Source of the DNA: Ignavibacteria bacterium
Lineage (GTDB): Bacteria > Bacteroidota > Ignavibacteria > Ignavibacteriales > SURF-24
Assembly (NCBI GenBank): GCA_025612375.1
Contig: JAAXKN010000004.1
Coordinates: 62,001-126,000, forward strand
Length of the DNA stretch: 64,000 bases
Direction of reading: 5' to 3'
Part shown: piece after piece, positions 1 to 8,391 of the stretch
Numbering within the stretch: position 1 is the first letter of the stretch
How the letters are laid out: every line of letters starts with the position of its first letter
Made by a program: the position numbers and the translations under genes
Notes under the pieces: generated by a model
Told to the model about the DNA's origin: nothing
Seen by the model: only the letters and a program-made list of their open reading frames with translations
Database searches by the model: none

Positions 1-585
1 TTCAACCAGGATAGGAAACTTAAAACAGTGCTTCAGTTTTTCAAGTAGCTGGAGGTTCAGGTTGAAAAGGACTCCCGACATTACAACTACGCCCCTTAGG
101 TAGTCTACAATACCGGTAAAAGCAATACAGCAGCCCAGAATTTTTTCCTCCTTAACCCCGGAATCTGAAATTATGCTGCTTATTACAAATATTATGCTTT
201 CAACCAGTTCATCCAGGTTACTTGAAACATCTACTTTATAAATATTTTTTTTAACCGCTTCTCCCGTAAGGTCAAGTATAACGGCGGTCATTTCGCCAAT
301 TTCAACGTCGATGCCTATTGCGTAAAAGGCATCCGCGTTCAGTTTCCACAGAGCAGGGCGTACGCCTCCTTTTTCAGTTGCCTCGCCCTTGCCTGTACTT
401 ACAATGAGCGACCTGGCGGAGAGTTCTTTCAGTATGCTGAAGATGGTGGATTTATTCAGATTAGTAATTCTTATGAGTTCGGAGCTGGATATGACGGAAT
501 TTTCCCTTATAACGTTAAGAGTGAGCTTTTCATGGTATCCCTTTACAGCTGCCGGGTCAAGGGTCATGTGTTTTCTTGTTTTCAT
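1..585 (-). CDS. ROK-family transcriptional regulator, N-terminal part (cut by window edge)
   Basis: This reading frame is open from an ATG at 585 to the left edge of the window, giving 195 codons without a stop. Residues about 15-80 form a winged helix-turn-helix (segment LIRITNLNKSTIFSILKEL), followed by the start of an actin-like ROK kinase fold (AIGIDVEIGEM, then AFTGIVD). ROK repressors of the NagC/XylR type bind sugars or sugar phosphates and control sugar-use genes. The sugar-binding and zinc-binding half lies outside the window, so the ligand cannot be guessed. The gene is divergent from a second ROK gene that starts about 240 bp away. Confidence 0.85.
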   Translation of the reverse strand, partial: MKTRKHMTLDPAAVKGYHEKLTLNVIRENSVISSSELIRITNLNKSTIFSILKELSARSLIVSTGKGEATEKGGVRPALWKLNADAFYAIGIDVEIGEMTAVILDLTGEAVKKNIYKVDVSSNLDELVESIIFVISSIISDSGVKEEKILGCCIAFTGIVDYLRGVVVMSGVLFNLNLQLLEKLKHCFKFPILVE

Positions 586-604
586 TTATGTACCCTGGGA
601 AATG

Positions 605-628
605 ACTGAGTCAGTGGGCCGTCCGGAC
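605..628. promoter_or_regulatory. Candidate operator dyads between divergent ROK genes
   Basis: Two short palindromes lie in the divergent intergenic region: ACTGA-G-TCAGT at 605-615 and GTCCGGAC at 621-628. They are 20-37 bp upstream of the leftward ROK start. Short dyads occur by chance, so the assignment is weak. Location between two repressor genes is the only support. Confidence 0.22.
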
Positions 629-822
629 TAACCTGCCCTGTTTTAATATAATGTAAATATTCTGCGGCAGAAATTACAGCCTTAAGGAGGTGAAAAAGGG
701 GTAAAAAAGAATGATACCAATTTTTGGACCTTGATTAACAATCACAAAAAGATAGATTCTAATTGAAGTTAGTTTGTTCGGAGGACAAACCAAAAGATTT
801 TGTGAACAGGAGCAATGAGCAG

Positions 823-2034
823 ATGAATGAGGAAAGCTTTATTCCAGGAAATCAAAAGGTTGTCAGAATTATAAACCGGGCAATGATCTTAAATTTAATC
901 CGTACCAAGCAGCCGATACCAAGGACCGAGATTGCCAGGATTACGGGACTGAACAAAAGCACCGTCTCAAGCATCGTATCGGGCCTCCTGCAGGAAAACC
1001 TTATCTATGAACAGGCAACCAGCGACCAGAACGTAGGGCGTAATCCGGTTAGCCTATTTCTCAGGAAAAACAGATTTTATGCGGGCGCAATTAATGTAGA
1101 TCCCGAAACTACCACGCTGGGGGTTGTGGATATTGACGGCACTATTATAGGGACTTCATCCCTCAGAACAGAATATGCCGGGCCGGAACGGTTCATCAGC
1201 CGCTGCACGGAAGAGATAAAAAGTCTTTGTCAGGAAAACCGTATTGATGAGCTAGAAGGAATAGGCTTTACAATAGGAGGTATTGTAGAGGACGGCAATT
1301 CAATTGCAAGCTATACCCCAAATGGGCGCTGGGAAAACTTTAATGTCAGCCGGGCAATCAGGAGTAACTGGCCGGGGCTCAAAATCGTTTCGGCAGGCAA
1401 CGAGGCAAAGTCCTGCGCACTGGCTGAGCTGTGGTTCGGCGGCAGTGAGGCAGATCTCTCAAGCTTTGTCTTTGTTTTGGTAGGCCCCGCTATAAGCTCC
1501 GGAATTGTTATAGACAACAGGCTCCTTGACGGCGGCTCACAGGCCTCGGGTGAATTCGGTCACATTACCATTGTCGAAGGGGGCGAAGCATGCGAGTGCG
1601 GTAACAAGGGCTGCTGGGAAAAATATTCCTCGGACCAGGCAACCATTAAAAGGTATGAAGGAAAATCATCCTCCGGAAAAGTTTCCCTGAATAATAAAGA
1701 AATAACCCTGCAGACAATCATCGATTCGGCATTCTTAGGAGAAAAGACTGCCATAAATACGTTGAAAGAAACAGGGTACTATATGGGGCTTGGAATTACA
1801 AACATTGTCCGCTCCATTGATCCCAAGGCAGTGATTCTTAGCGGAAGAATTACCCAGGCCTGGGATATTATTTATCCCGAAATGATTAAAGTTGTTAAAG
1901 AACGCACATCTTCAGGCAGAGAGAGAAATATTCAGATTCTTCCATCCTCGCTGTCTGAACACTCGGGGCTGCTTGGGGCAGCAACGCTCGTTATAAAGGA
2001 AATATTTGACTATTACAGGATTACATCTGAATAG
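823..2034 (+). CDS. ROK-family sugar-responsive repressor (NagC/XylR type)
   Basis: The protein has an N-terminal winged HTH (TEIARITGLNKSTVSSIVSGL) followed by a full ROK domain. Visible ROK hallmarks are the phosphate-loop region near VDIDGTIIG, the G-E-x-G-H motif (GEFGHITIVEGG) and the zinc-type motif CECGNKGCWE. The frame extends upstream to a TTG at 763. I prefer the ATG at 823, which has AGGAG about 10 bp upstream and starts shortly before the conserved HTH. It is followed after 41 bp by a TonB receptor gene and then by a transporter and a GH94 phosphorylase, so it is probably the local regulator of that glycan locus. By family knowledge the ligand could be a glucosamine- or glucose-type sugar; that is inference. 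Confidence 0.88.
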   Translation: MNEESFIPGNQKVVRIINRAMILNLIRTKQPIPRTEIARITGLNKSTVSSIVSGLLQENLIYEQATSDQNVGRNPVSLFLRKNRFYAGAINVDPETTTLGVVDIDGTIIGTSSLRTEYAGPERFISRCTEEIKSLCQENRIDELEGIGFTIGGIVEDGNSIASYTPNGRWENFNVSRAIRSNWPGLKIVSAGNEAKSCALAELWFGGSEADLSSFVFVLVGPAISSGIVIDNRLLDGGSQASGEFGHITIVEGGEACECGNKGCWEKYSSDQATIKRYEGKSSSGKVSLNNKEITLQTIIDSAFLGEKTAINTLKETGYYMGLGITNIVRSIDPKAVILSGRITQAWDIIYPEMIKVVKERTSSGRERNIQILPSSLSEHSGLLGAATLVIKEIFDYYRITSE

Positions 2035-2075
2035 CTGGTAATAGCAGTTTAGGCAACAATTTTAGAGAGGACAAA

Positions 2076-5006
2076 ATGCGAAGAATTAGCTCCATTCTAA
2101 GTCTTTTTCTTATTTCTCTAGCCTTCCTTTCTTCTAAAGCCTCGGCTCAGGCGAGTATTGAAGGAGTAGTCAGGGACTCCCAGACCGGAGAACCTCTCAT
2201 GGGCGCTACAGTTATACTTATAGGTACAAGCAAAGGAGCAACAAGCAATCCCGACGGCAAGTATGCCATCAGAAATGTGCCCGCAGGACAATATACAATC
2301 CGTACCACATTTATAGGATATGTTGAAGCAAGAAGAAATATTGCCGTTAATGACGGCGCAGCCGCAATAGAGAACTTTTCCCTGGAGCCTGTTACGGTTG
2401 AAGGGCAGGAAGTAGTTGTAACCGGGCAGGCGCTGGGACAGAAGCAGGCCATTAACCAGCAGCTTGCCGCAAACAATATACTTAATGCCGTATCCTCTGC
2501 CAGAATACAGGAGCTCCCGGATGCAAATGCCGCTGAATCAATTGCAAGGCTTCCCGGTATATCTGTCCTCAGAGAAGGAGGCGAGGGCAACCAGGTTATT
2601 GTACGGGGCCTGGCCCCGAAATATAACCAGATCACAATAGACGGCGTGCAGATGTCAACTTCAAGCCCGAACGACAGAAGCGCGGACCTCAGCATGGTTT
2701 CATCAAATATGCTCGAGGGAATTCAGGTGGCAAAGAGCAATACCGCCGATATGGACGCTGATGTGCTGGGCGGTACAGTAAACTTCGAGCTCAGAGAAGC
2801 CCGCCAGAGTGATACGCGCCTGCCGGTAGTTGTAAGCTTCCTGGCACAGGCAGGCTACAATAATCTTTCTAATGCTTACAATAAGTACAATAATTACAAG
2901 TATGTAGGCAGCATTGAAAACAGGTTTTCTGACGGCCTCTTTGGGGTCTTTGCACAGATTGATCTTGAACGGAAGAACCTTACCTCCAATGAACTGGGTG
3001 CCTCTTATACAAATTATCTTAAGGATCCGAAAAGCCAGACTGACTACCAGACTACGGGCCTTACTCTTTCAGATATTCCAAGGGACCGCCAGAGAATAAA
3101 CGGCGCACTCGTCATGGACTATCTGGTGCCTGATGGTAAATTTAAGCTTACAAATTTTGTCAGTTCCGGCAATACCGACACACGCAGCCGCCAGGAATTC
3201 TTTGACGTACTGAATACACAGAACAACTATACGCTCTCTTACGCCAACAGCAAGCTCACTATACTTTCAAACTCGCTCGACTATAAGCAGGCAATGCCAA
3301 TATTTAATTTCCATGCCAGGGTATCACATACGTATTCAGAGACAAAGGACCCTAACGACTGGTCCATTAATTTTATGCAGAAGGACCAGACAGGGCTTAA
3401 CCAGTTTATTGATGCCAAAAATGTCAACCCGCAGGAAGTTCAAAGGGCGGCCACACCGAATCTGAGCACAACATACTTGCGCAGCATTCAGACGACAAAC
3501 AGTTTCTCAAAGGAACGTGCACTGGCTGCTGTACTTGACCTCGACCGGGAGATCAACCTCTCGGAGCTTATTACAGCAGACTTTAAGGTAGGTGGAAAAT
3601 TCCGCCATCAGACACGTTCATATGATTTTAACCTTATCGGTCAGGGAGGAGGCTCTTTCGTTGATATAAGCGCAATTCCGATTACATCGCTTATTTCCCA
3701 AAACTTCGGGCTTCCGCCAAGCGACAATCCCAACGAAGTCCCGATGACGCATTTTGTCGACCCCTCATTCAGCTACGGGAAATTTTTAGAAGGTGACTAT
3801 CAGATGGGTTCCCCGCTCGACTTTGCTAAACTAAACAGCCTGGTGGACCTTGTAAAGGCAAACGCCTACCTGAATGTTCCGGCTTATGCTCCCGACGCCT
3901 ATAATTCACAGAGCTTCGACTATTCGGGCTTTGAGGACAGATCTGCTTTTTATGTTATGTCGGTTTTTAATATCGGCCAGCAGATTACTTTTATACCGGG
4001 CGTCCGGTATCAGAATCTTAAAACCAGCTATAAGGCAGCGCAGGGGCAGGTGAATACCACGGCCACGGTTTTATATCCCCATATCGACAGCACCGTAGTT
4101 CAGAACCATGCAAACTGGCTCCCAAGCGCGTCACTAAGGTATAAGCCGTTCTCATGGTTTGATATCCGCCTCTCGTACTCTCAGACTCTGGCATATCCCG
4201 ACTACAATGCAATTATCCCCAGGGCATCCGTTAACGGCAACAGCATCGCCTACAATAACAGCAGTCTGAAACCGTCGCATTCGGAAAACTATGACGCCTA
4301 TCTTTCATTTTATGATAATACAATCGGACTTTTTACCATTGGCGGTTTCTTAAAGAGGATTGATAACCTCATATTCGCAAACAGAATTCATGTCACCGGT
4401 ACGAATGCTGCGCAGTACGGACCTCCTCCAGCAATTTGGATCCCTATTCCGACGCAGACATATTTTGTCGACACGTATATTAACAGCCCTTTCAGAATTG
4501 ATAATTATGGAATGGAACTCGACTGGCAGACGCATTTCTGGTACCTGCCGGGACCCCTGGCAGGCCTGGTGTTTAACGTCAATTATACTCACATATTCTC
4601 CAAGGCAACTTATCCTTTCCTGCTGCAGGTAAAGTCGGGGCGTTTCATTACCTATACTGATACCTCATATACAGAACGCCTTCTGGATCAGCCTAATGAT
4701 ATAGTAAATATGTCGCTCGGGTTCGACTATGGCGGGTTTTCTGCCCGTATATCAATGCTTTACCAGACACACGTCTTTACAGCCGGGCATCTGTTCCCGC
4801 AGCTGAGAACCAACACGGCTGCCTACCGCAGATGGGATCTGGCCGTAAAGCAGGACCTCCCCTGGTTCAATCTCCAGATATATGGCGACCTTAATAACAT
4901 TAACGGGGCAAAAGACGTCAGTGAAATTCAGGGCGGTGCCGGTGTCCCAAGATCTCTCCAGGACTACGGCATGACGGCTGACCTGGGCTTACGGTTCAGG
5001 TTCTAG
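2076..5006 (+). CDS. TonB-dependent receptor with CarboxypepD_reg-like N-terminal domain
   Basis: This 976-residue protein has a signal peptide (about 1-24, ending ASA) and a carboxypeptidase-regulatory-like beta-sandwich (about 27-110). A plug domain follows (about 130-245, with ESIARLPGISV and VIVRGLAPKYN), then a long beta-barrel ending in the aromatic FRF typical of BAM-inserted proteins. Such receptors import oligosaccharides or metal chelates across the outer membrane using TonB energy. The plug resembles the Xanthomonas/Caulobacter-type oligosaccharide receptors. It follows the ROK gene by 41 bp and precedes a secreted T9SS protein and a GH94 gene, which suggests glycan import. No SusD homologue follows, so it is not a classical SusCD pair. 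Confidence 0.93.
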   Translation: MRRISSILSLFLISLAFLSSKASAQASIEGVVRDSQTGEPLMGATVILIGTSKGATSNPDGKYAIRNVPAGQYTIRTTFIGYVEARRNIAVNDGAAAIENFSLEPVTVEGQEVVVTGQALGQKQAINQQLAANNILNAVSSARIQELPDANAAESIARLPGISVLREGGEGNQVIVRGLAPKYNQITIDGVQMSTSSPNDRSADLSMVSSNMLEGIQVAKSNTADMDADVLGGTVNFELREARQSDTRLPVVVSFLAQAGYNNLSNAYNKYNNYKYVGSIENRFSDGLFGVFAQIDLERKNLTSNELGASYTNYLKDPKSQTDYQTTGLTLSDIPRDRQRINGALVMDYLVPDGKFKLTNFVSSGNTDTRSRQEFFDVLNTQNNYTLSYANSKLTILSNSLDYKQAMPIFNFHARVSHTYSETKDPNDWSINFMQKDQTGLNQFIDAKNVNPQEVQRAATPNLSTTYLRSIQTTNSFSKERALAAVLDLDREINLSELITADFKVGGKFRHQTRSYDFNLIGQGGGSFVDISAIPITSLISQNFGLPPSDNPNEVPMTHFVDPSFSYGKFLEGDYQMGSPLDFAKLNSLVDLVKANAYLNVPAYAPDAYNSQSFDYSGFEDRSAFYVMSVFNIGQQITFIPGVRYQNLKTSYKAAQGQVNTTATVLYPHIDSTVVQNHANWLPSASLRYKPFSWFDIRLSYSQTLAYPDYNAIIPRASVNGNSIAYNNSSLKPSHSENYDAYLSFYDNTIGLFTIGGFLKRIDNLIFANRIHVTGTNAAQYGPPPAIWIPIPTQTYFVDTYINSPFRIDNYGMELDWQTHFWYLPGPLAGLVFNVNYTHIFSKATYPFLLQVKSGRFITYTDTSYTERLLDQPNDIVNMSLGFDYGGFSARISMLYQTHVFTAGHLFPQLRTNTAAYRRWDLAVKQDLPWFNLQIYGDLNNINGAKDVSEIQGGAGVPRSLQDYGMTADLGLRFRF

Positions 5007-5197
5007 TTCCTAGGCTCAGTTTTAGTTCTTAGGTTCAGGTTCTTAATTGTTTTCTGTTTGTTCTTTGTCTTTATGTTCAGTCATTTATTGTTTTTTTCTG
5101 TCTTTCTGTTCCGTTCCGGTAGTGTGTTAGAATGGTACTTAGAAAATGAATTCATGTTCTTAATAACATAAACCTCAAAACAAGAAGGGGGTACTTT

Positions 5198-6931
5198 ATG
5201 AAAGCTATAATGGCTACTTTGTTCTTGGTTTCTGTGATATTACTGTCCGGTCTTTCGAGCGTGAGCTATGCTCAGAATGATACTCTTGTTGTATATGCCA
5301 ATTCGGATAAAACTCTGGATCAGATAATCAGTGCTGATGTTTCAACAGGTGGTGCACAGGCCCACAAGGTATATAAGCTTGTTTCCACCGATACTACCTA
5401 CTTGTTTGCGGCTGCAATTACGGCAACCTCAAATATTTCGATTGTCGGCAAGCTTGGATTAAACGGAAGGCCAGCCACCATCCAGCCCGATGTTCTTCCC
5501 GATGCCAGCGTTCCCGGAACTTTTCTTATTCTGAATAAGAACGGAATTAAAGCTCTCCTGAAAAACCTTTATATTACCGGCCAGTCAATTGCCGGTTCAG
5601 TTAATTCTCCCAATGCAATTGGTATTATTGTAAAAAGCGACAGCTGCCGCCTTGAGGTGGACAACTGTGTCTTTGAGCAGTGGGACCAGTATGCGCTTAA
5701 TTACCAGGGAAATATGGACAAGCTATTCGTCTATAATACCAAATTCAGGAACATGGTTAACAGCGCCGGCCAGTGGTATGTTGGAGAAGCGGTCCGCAAT
5801 TCCGGCGGCAATGCAACCGATTCACTCGTAATGAGAAATAACACGTTCTTCTGCGTTAACGCATACGCGGCAGCCCCGGTAACAGGGAAAATATTAAAAT
5901 ACTTTGAATTTATACATAACGACGTAGTCTGGATGTTTAAGAACCCGTTCTTCGCCTTTAACGTAACAAATGCCAAAATTAATGATAATCTTTTCTATGC
6001 TGCATGGGCCGGCGGAATCAGCAAAACGGAATACCCGTGGTGGGACCAGCTGCGCTCTCCTGAAAAAGGTTCATTAATTGATTTCGATACACTGAACGTG
6101 GCAATTGCCAAGATATTCGACCCTCAGGATTCTACAAATGCAAATGTCAGAATGCTGGCTGAAGCAAAAAGAACGGTTGAGGTCAAGAATAATACGTATT
6201 TCTGGCCGCAACGAGTTATTGACTATATAAAGGCATGGAACGATACTGCTCATGTGGACTCGGTTATTACGGCAACCTGGATGAACCAGAGAACTACAAA
6301 TATGTTTGCTGATTCTACAACGTGGCCCGGATTTGTTGAGGCAAATAATCAGAACGTTGACCCCGGATTTGGACCTTCAATTGACTCCGTAATGGACAAT
6401 AAGCCGGAGTTCGGCGTCGGATTCCTGGAATATTTCAAGGCCGTAAGAACTGCAAAAATATCAACTGAGGTCTGGGGTTATCACCTCCAGCACGTTATGC
6501 AGGGTGTTAACTGGATTCCTCAGTGGCCGCTGCCCGAAGCTAAGGACCTGAAATATACCAATGCTACACTTCTTACTGCATCTACTGACGGAAAGCCGAT
6601 TGGCGATCTGAACTGGTTCAATATGGCTATAAGCGGTGTGAAAAATTATTCTTCAGTTGTTCCAAAACACTTTACACTATATGAAGCTTATCCGAATCCT
6701 TTTAACCCTTCGACCAATATCAAGTTCGACCTGCCCCAAAGCGGAAATGTTACTCTTAAAATTTATGACATACAGGGCAGACTGGTTACAACGATTCTGA
6801 ATAATGAATTTAAGATAAGCGGAACATACGAGTACAAAGTTGATTTGAACAGAATGGCCTCCGGCATTTACCTCTATACACTGCAGCAGAACGGCCAAAT
6901 GCTGACAAAGAAAATGGCTTTATTAAAGTAA
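5198..6931 (+). CDS. Secreted beta-helix-like protein with T9SS type A sorting domain
   Basis: The 577-residue product has a signal peptide (about 1-25, ending SYAQ). A middle region rich in short strand repeats (such as LEVDNCVFEQW, LVMRNNTFFC, KINDNLFY) is typical of right-handed parallel beta-helices. The last 80 residues are a T9SS type A sorting domain (EAYPNPFNPSTNIKFDLP and a final KKMALLK). GDLNWF before the tail resembles DUF5123/DUF4957-type proteins found in glycan loci, a family-level impression only. No catalytic residues can be named. Position between the TonB receptor and the permease suggests surface glycan binding or cleavage. A GGGGG-rich ribosome site lies just ahead of the ATG. 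Confidence 0.82.
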   Translation: MKAIMATLFLVSVILLSGLSSVSYAQNDTLVVYANSDKTLDQIISADVSTGGAQAHKVYKLVSTDTTYLFAAAITATSNISIVGKLGLNGRPATIQPDVLPDASVPGTFLILNKNGIKALLKNLYITGQSIAGSVNSPNAIGIIVKSDSCRLEVDNCVFEQWDQYALNYQGNMDKLFVYNTKFRNMVNSAGQWYVGEAVRNSGGNATDSLVMRNNTFFCVNAYAAAPVTGKILKYFEFIHNDVVWMFKNPFFAFNVTNAKINDNLFYAAWAGGISKTEYPWWDQLRSPEKGSLIDFDTLNVAIAKIFDPQDSTNANVRMLAEAKRTVEVKNNTYFWPQRVIDYIKAWNDTAHVDSVITATWMNQRTTNMFADSTTWPGFVEANNQNVDPGFGPSIDSVMDNKPEFGVGFLEYFKAVRTAKISTEVWGYHLQHVMQGVNWIPQWPLPEAKDLKYTNATLLTASTDGKPIGDLNWFNMAISGVKNYSSVVPKHFTLYEAYPNPFNPSTNIKFDLPQSGNVTLKIYDIQGRLVTTILNNEFKISGTYEYKVDLNRMASGIYLYTLQQNGQMLTKKMALLK

Positions 6932-6952
6932 TTTAGATCATAACACTCCTTT

Positions 6953-6987
6953 ATGGGCTGCTTTCTTGTGAAAGCAGCCCATTCTTT
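6953..6987 (+). terminator. Rho-independent terminator
   Basis: ATGGGCTGCTTTC (6953-6965) pairs perfectly with GAAAGCAGCCCAT (6970-6982) around a TTGT loop, followed by TCTTT. It lies 22 bp after the T9SS protein stop and ahead of the permease gene, so the permease/phosphorylase pair may have its own promoter. Confidence 0.75.
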
Positions 6988-7043
6988 GCTGAAGTTTAAC
7001 TGGCCTGGCGTGTTGCATAGTAATAATTTTTACGGGTAATCAG

Positions 7044-8351
7044 ATGAATAATTTTACAGGAAAAAAACTTAGTCCTGCATTCTGGGTCCCTACACTTTAT
7101 TTTGCCGAGGGACTTCCCTTTGTTGCGGTTGCAACGGTATCCGTGCTGATGTACAAGGATATGGGCCTTTCTGATTCTCAGATTGCTTTCTTTACAACGC
7201 TTATTGCGTGGCCCTGGACATTGAAACCGTTCTGGGGACCTTTGCTCGAGATGTTCAAGACAAAAAAGTATTTTGTTGTTGCCACGCAGTTCATAGGCGG
7301 TGTCGCATTTGGGCTCCTTGCCCTTACGCTGCCTTTATCCGGGTTCTTCAAGTATTCACTCGTCCTTTTTGCAATCATTGCTTTTAACTCGGCTACACAC
7401 GACATTGCTGCCGACGGGCTTTATATAAATGTGCTTTCAGAAAAGCTGCAGTCCAAGTTTATTGGCTGGCAGGGGGCATTTTATAATATAGCCAAGGTAT
7501 TCTCTCAGGGGGCACTGGTCTATATCGCAGGCAGGCTTGAAGTGAGCGCGGGAGTCACACAGGCATGGATGATTGTAATGGGCATCTTCGGACTTGTATT
7601 GTTAGGACTGAGCCTGTATCATATGAAAATGCTGCCAGCAGGTAACAAGGCGGCCAGGGTTCAGAACTTAAATGAAGCTTTTTCAACTTTCTGGGATGTG
7701 GTCAAAACATTCTTTAAGAAGAAAAATATCTGGTGGGCAATTGCATTTATAGTTTTCTACAGGTTTGCCGAAGGTCAGGCAGTAAAGATTGTACCGCTTT
7801 TCCTGCGCTCAGCGCGCACGCAAGGAGGCCTGGGACTTAGCACTTCCGAAATAGGAATAATCTACGGCGTATTCGGTGCTGCGGCATTTGTGCTCGGTTC
7901 AATTCTGGCAGGTTACTTTACTGCGAAGCGCGGACTGAAAAAATCTTTGTTCATTCTGGCGTGCTTCTTTAATATTCCGTTTGCGGTATATGCATTTCTG
8001 GCCATCACAACTCCCACGGACTTTGCCATTATCAGCCTTGCCGTTGTCTTTGAGTATTTCGGCTACGGGTTTGGATTTGTTGGGCTTATTCTTTTTATGA
8101 TGCAGCAGATTGCACCCGGCAAATATAAAATGGCGCATTATGCTTTTGCTACGGCTCTGATGAATCTGGGCTTTATGATCCCTTCAATGATAAGTGGACT
8201 TTTATCTGACTTTCTGGGTTACAAAAATTTCTTTATATGGGTTATTATTGCCACTATCCCATCGTTTCTGGTTACCTGGCTTGTACCGTTTACAGAACAC
8301 ATCGATGAAAAGGCGGAGAAGGAAGAAATGAAGGCTAGTATTAACGAATAA
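7044..8351 (+). CDS. MFS permease, AmpG-like sugar transporter
   Basis: The 435-residue product has about 12 hydrophobic segments. Its start (PTLYFAEGLPFVAVATVSV, then LIAWPWTLKPFWGPLLE) resembles AmpG-type major facilitator permeases that carry amino-sugar disaccharides into the cytoplasm. It sits 40 bp upstream of the GH94 phosphorylase and is probably co-transcribed with it. The natural reading is inner-membrane import of the disaccharide that the phosphorylase cleaves. AmpG itself imports anhydromuropeptides, so a cell-wall sugar substrate cannot be excluded. The substrate assignment is inference from similarity and context. Confidence 0.85.
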   Translation: MNNFTGKKLSPAFWVPTLYFAEGLPFVAVATVSVLMYKDMGLSDSQIAFFTTLIAWPWTLKPFWGPLLEMFKTKKYFVVATQFIGGVAFGLLALTLPLSGFFKYSLVLFAIIAFNSATHDIAADGLYINVLSEKLQSKFIGWQGAFYNIAKVFSQGALVYIAGRLEVSAGVTQAWMIVMGIFGLVLLGLSLYHMKMLPAGNKAARVQNLNEAFSTFWDVVKTFFKKKNIWWAIAFIVFYRFAEGQAVKIVPLFLRSARTQGGLGLSTSEIGIIYGVFGAAAFVLGSILAGYFTAKRGLKKSLFILACFFNIPFAVYAFLAITTPTDFAIISLAVVFEYFGYGFGFVGLILFMMQQIAPGKYKMAHYAFATALMNLGFMIPSMISGLLSDFLGYKNFFIWVIIATIPSFLVTWLVPFTEHIDEKAEKEEMKASINE

Positions 8352-8391
8352 ATTAATATCACAGACTGAATATATTTCAGGAGATTTTCAG

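Noticed and set aside
684-734. AAGGAGGTGA followed by an eight-codon frame (ATG at 711) ahead of the ROK gene, as a leader peptide
   Set aside because: The strong ribosome-site-like sequence is 17 bases from the ATG, no attenuator hairpin follows, and the frame is too short to support.
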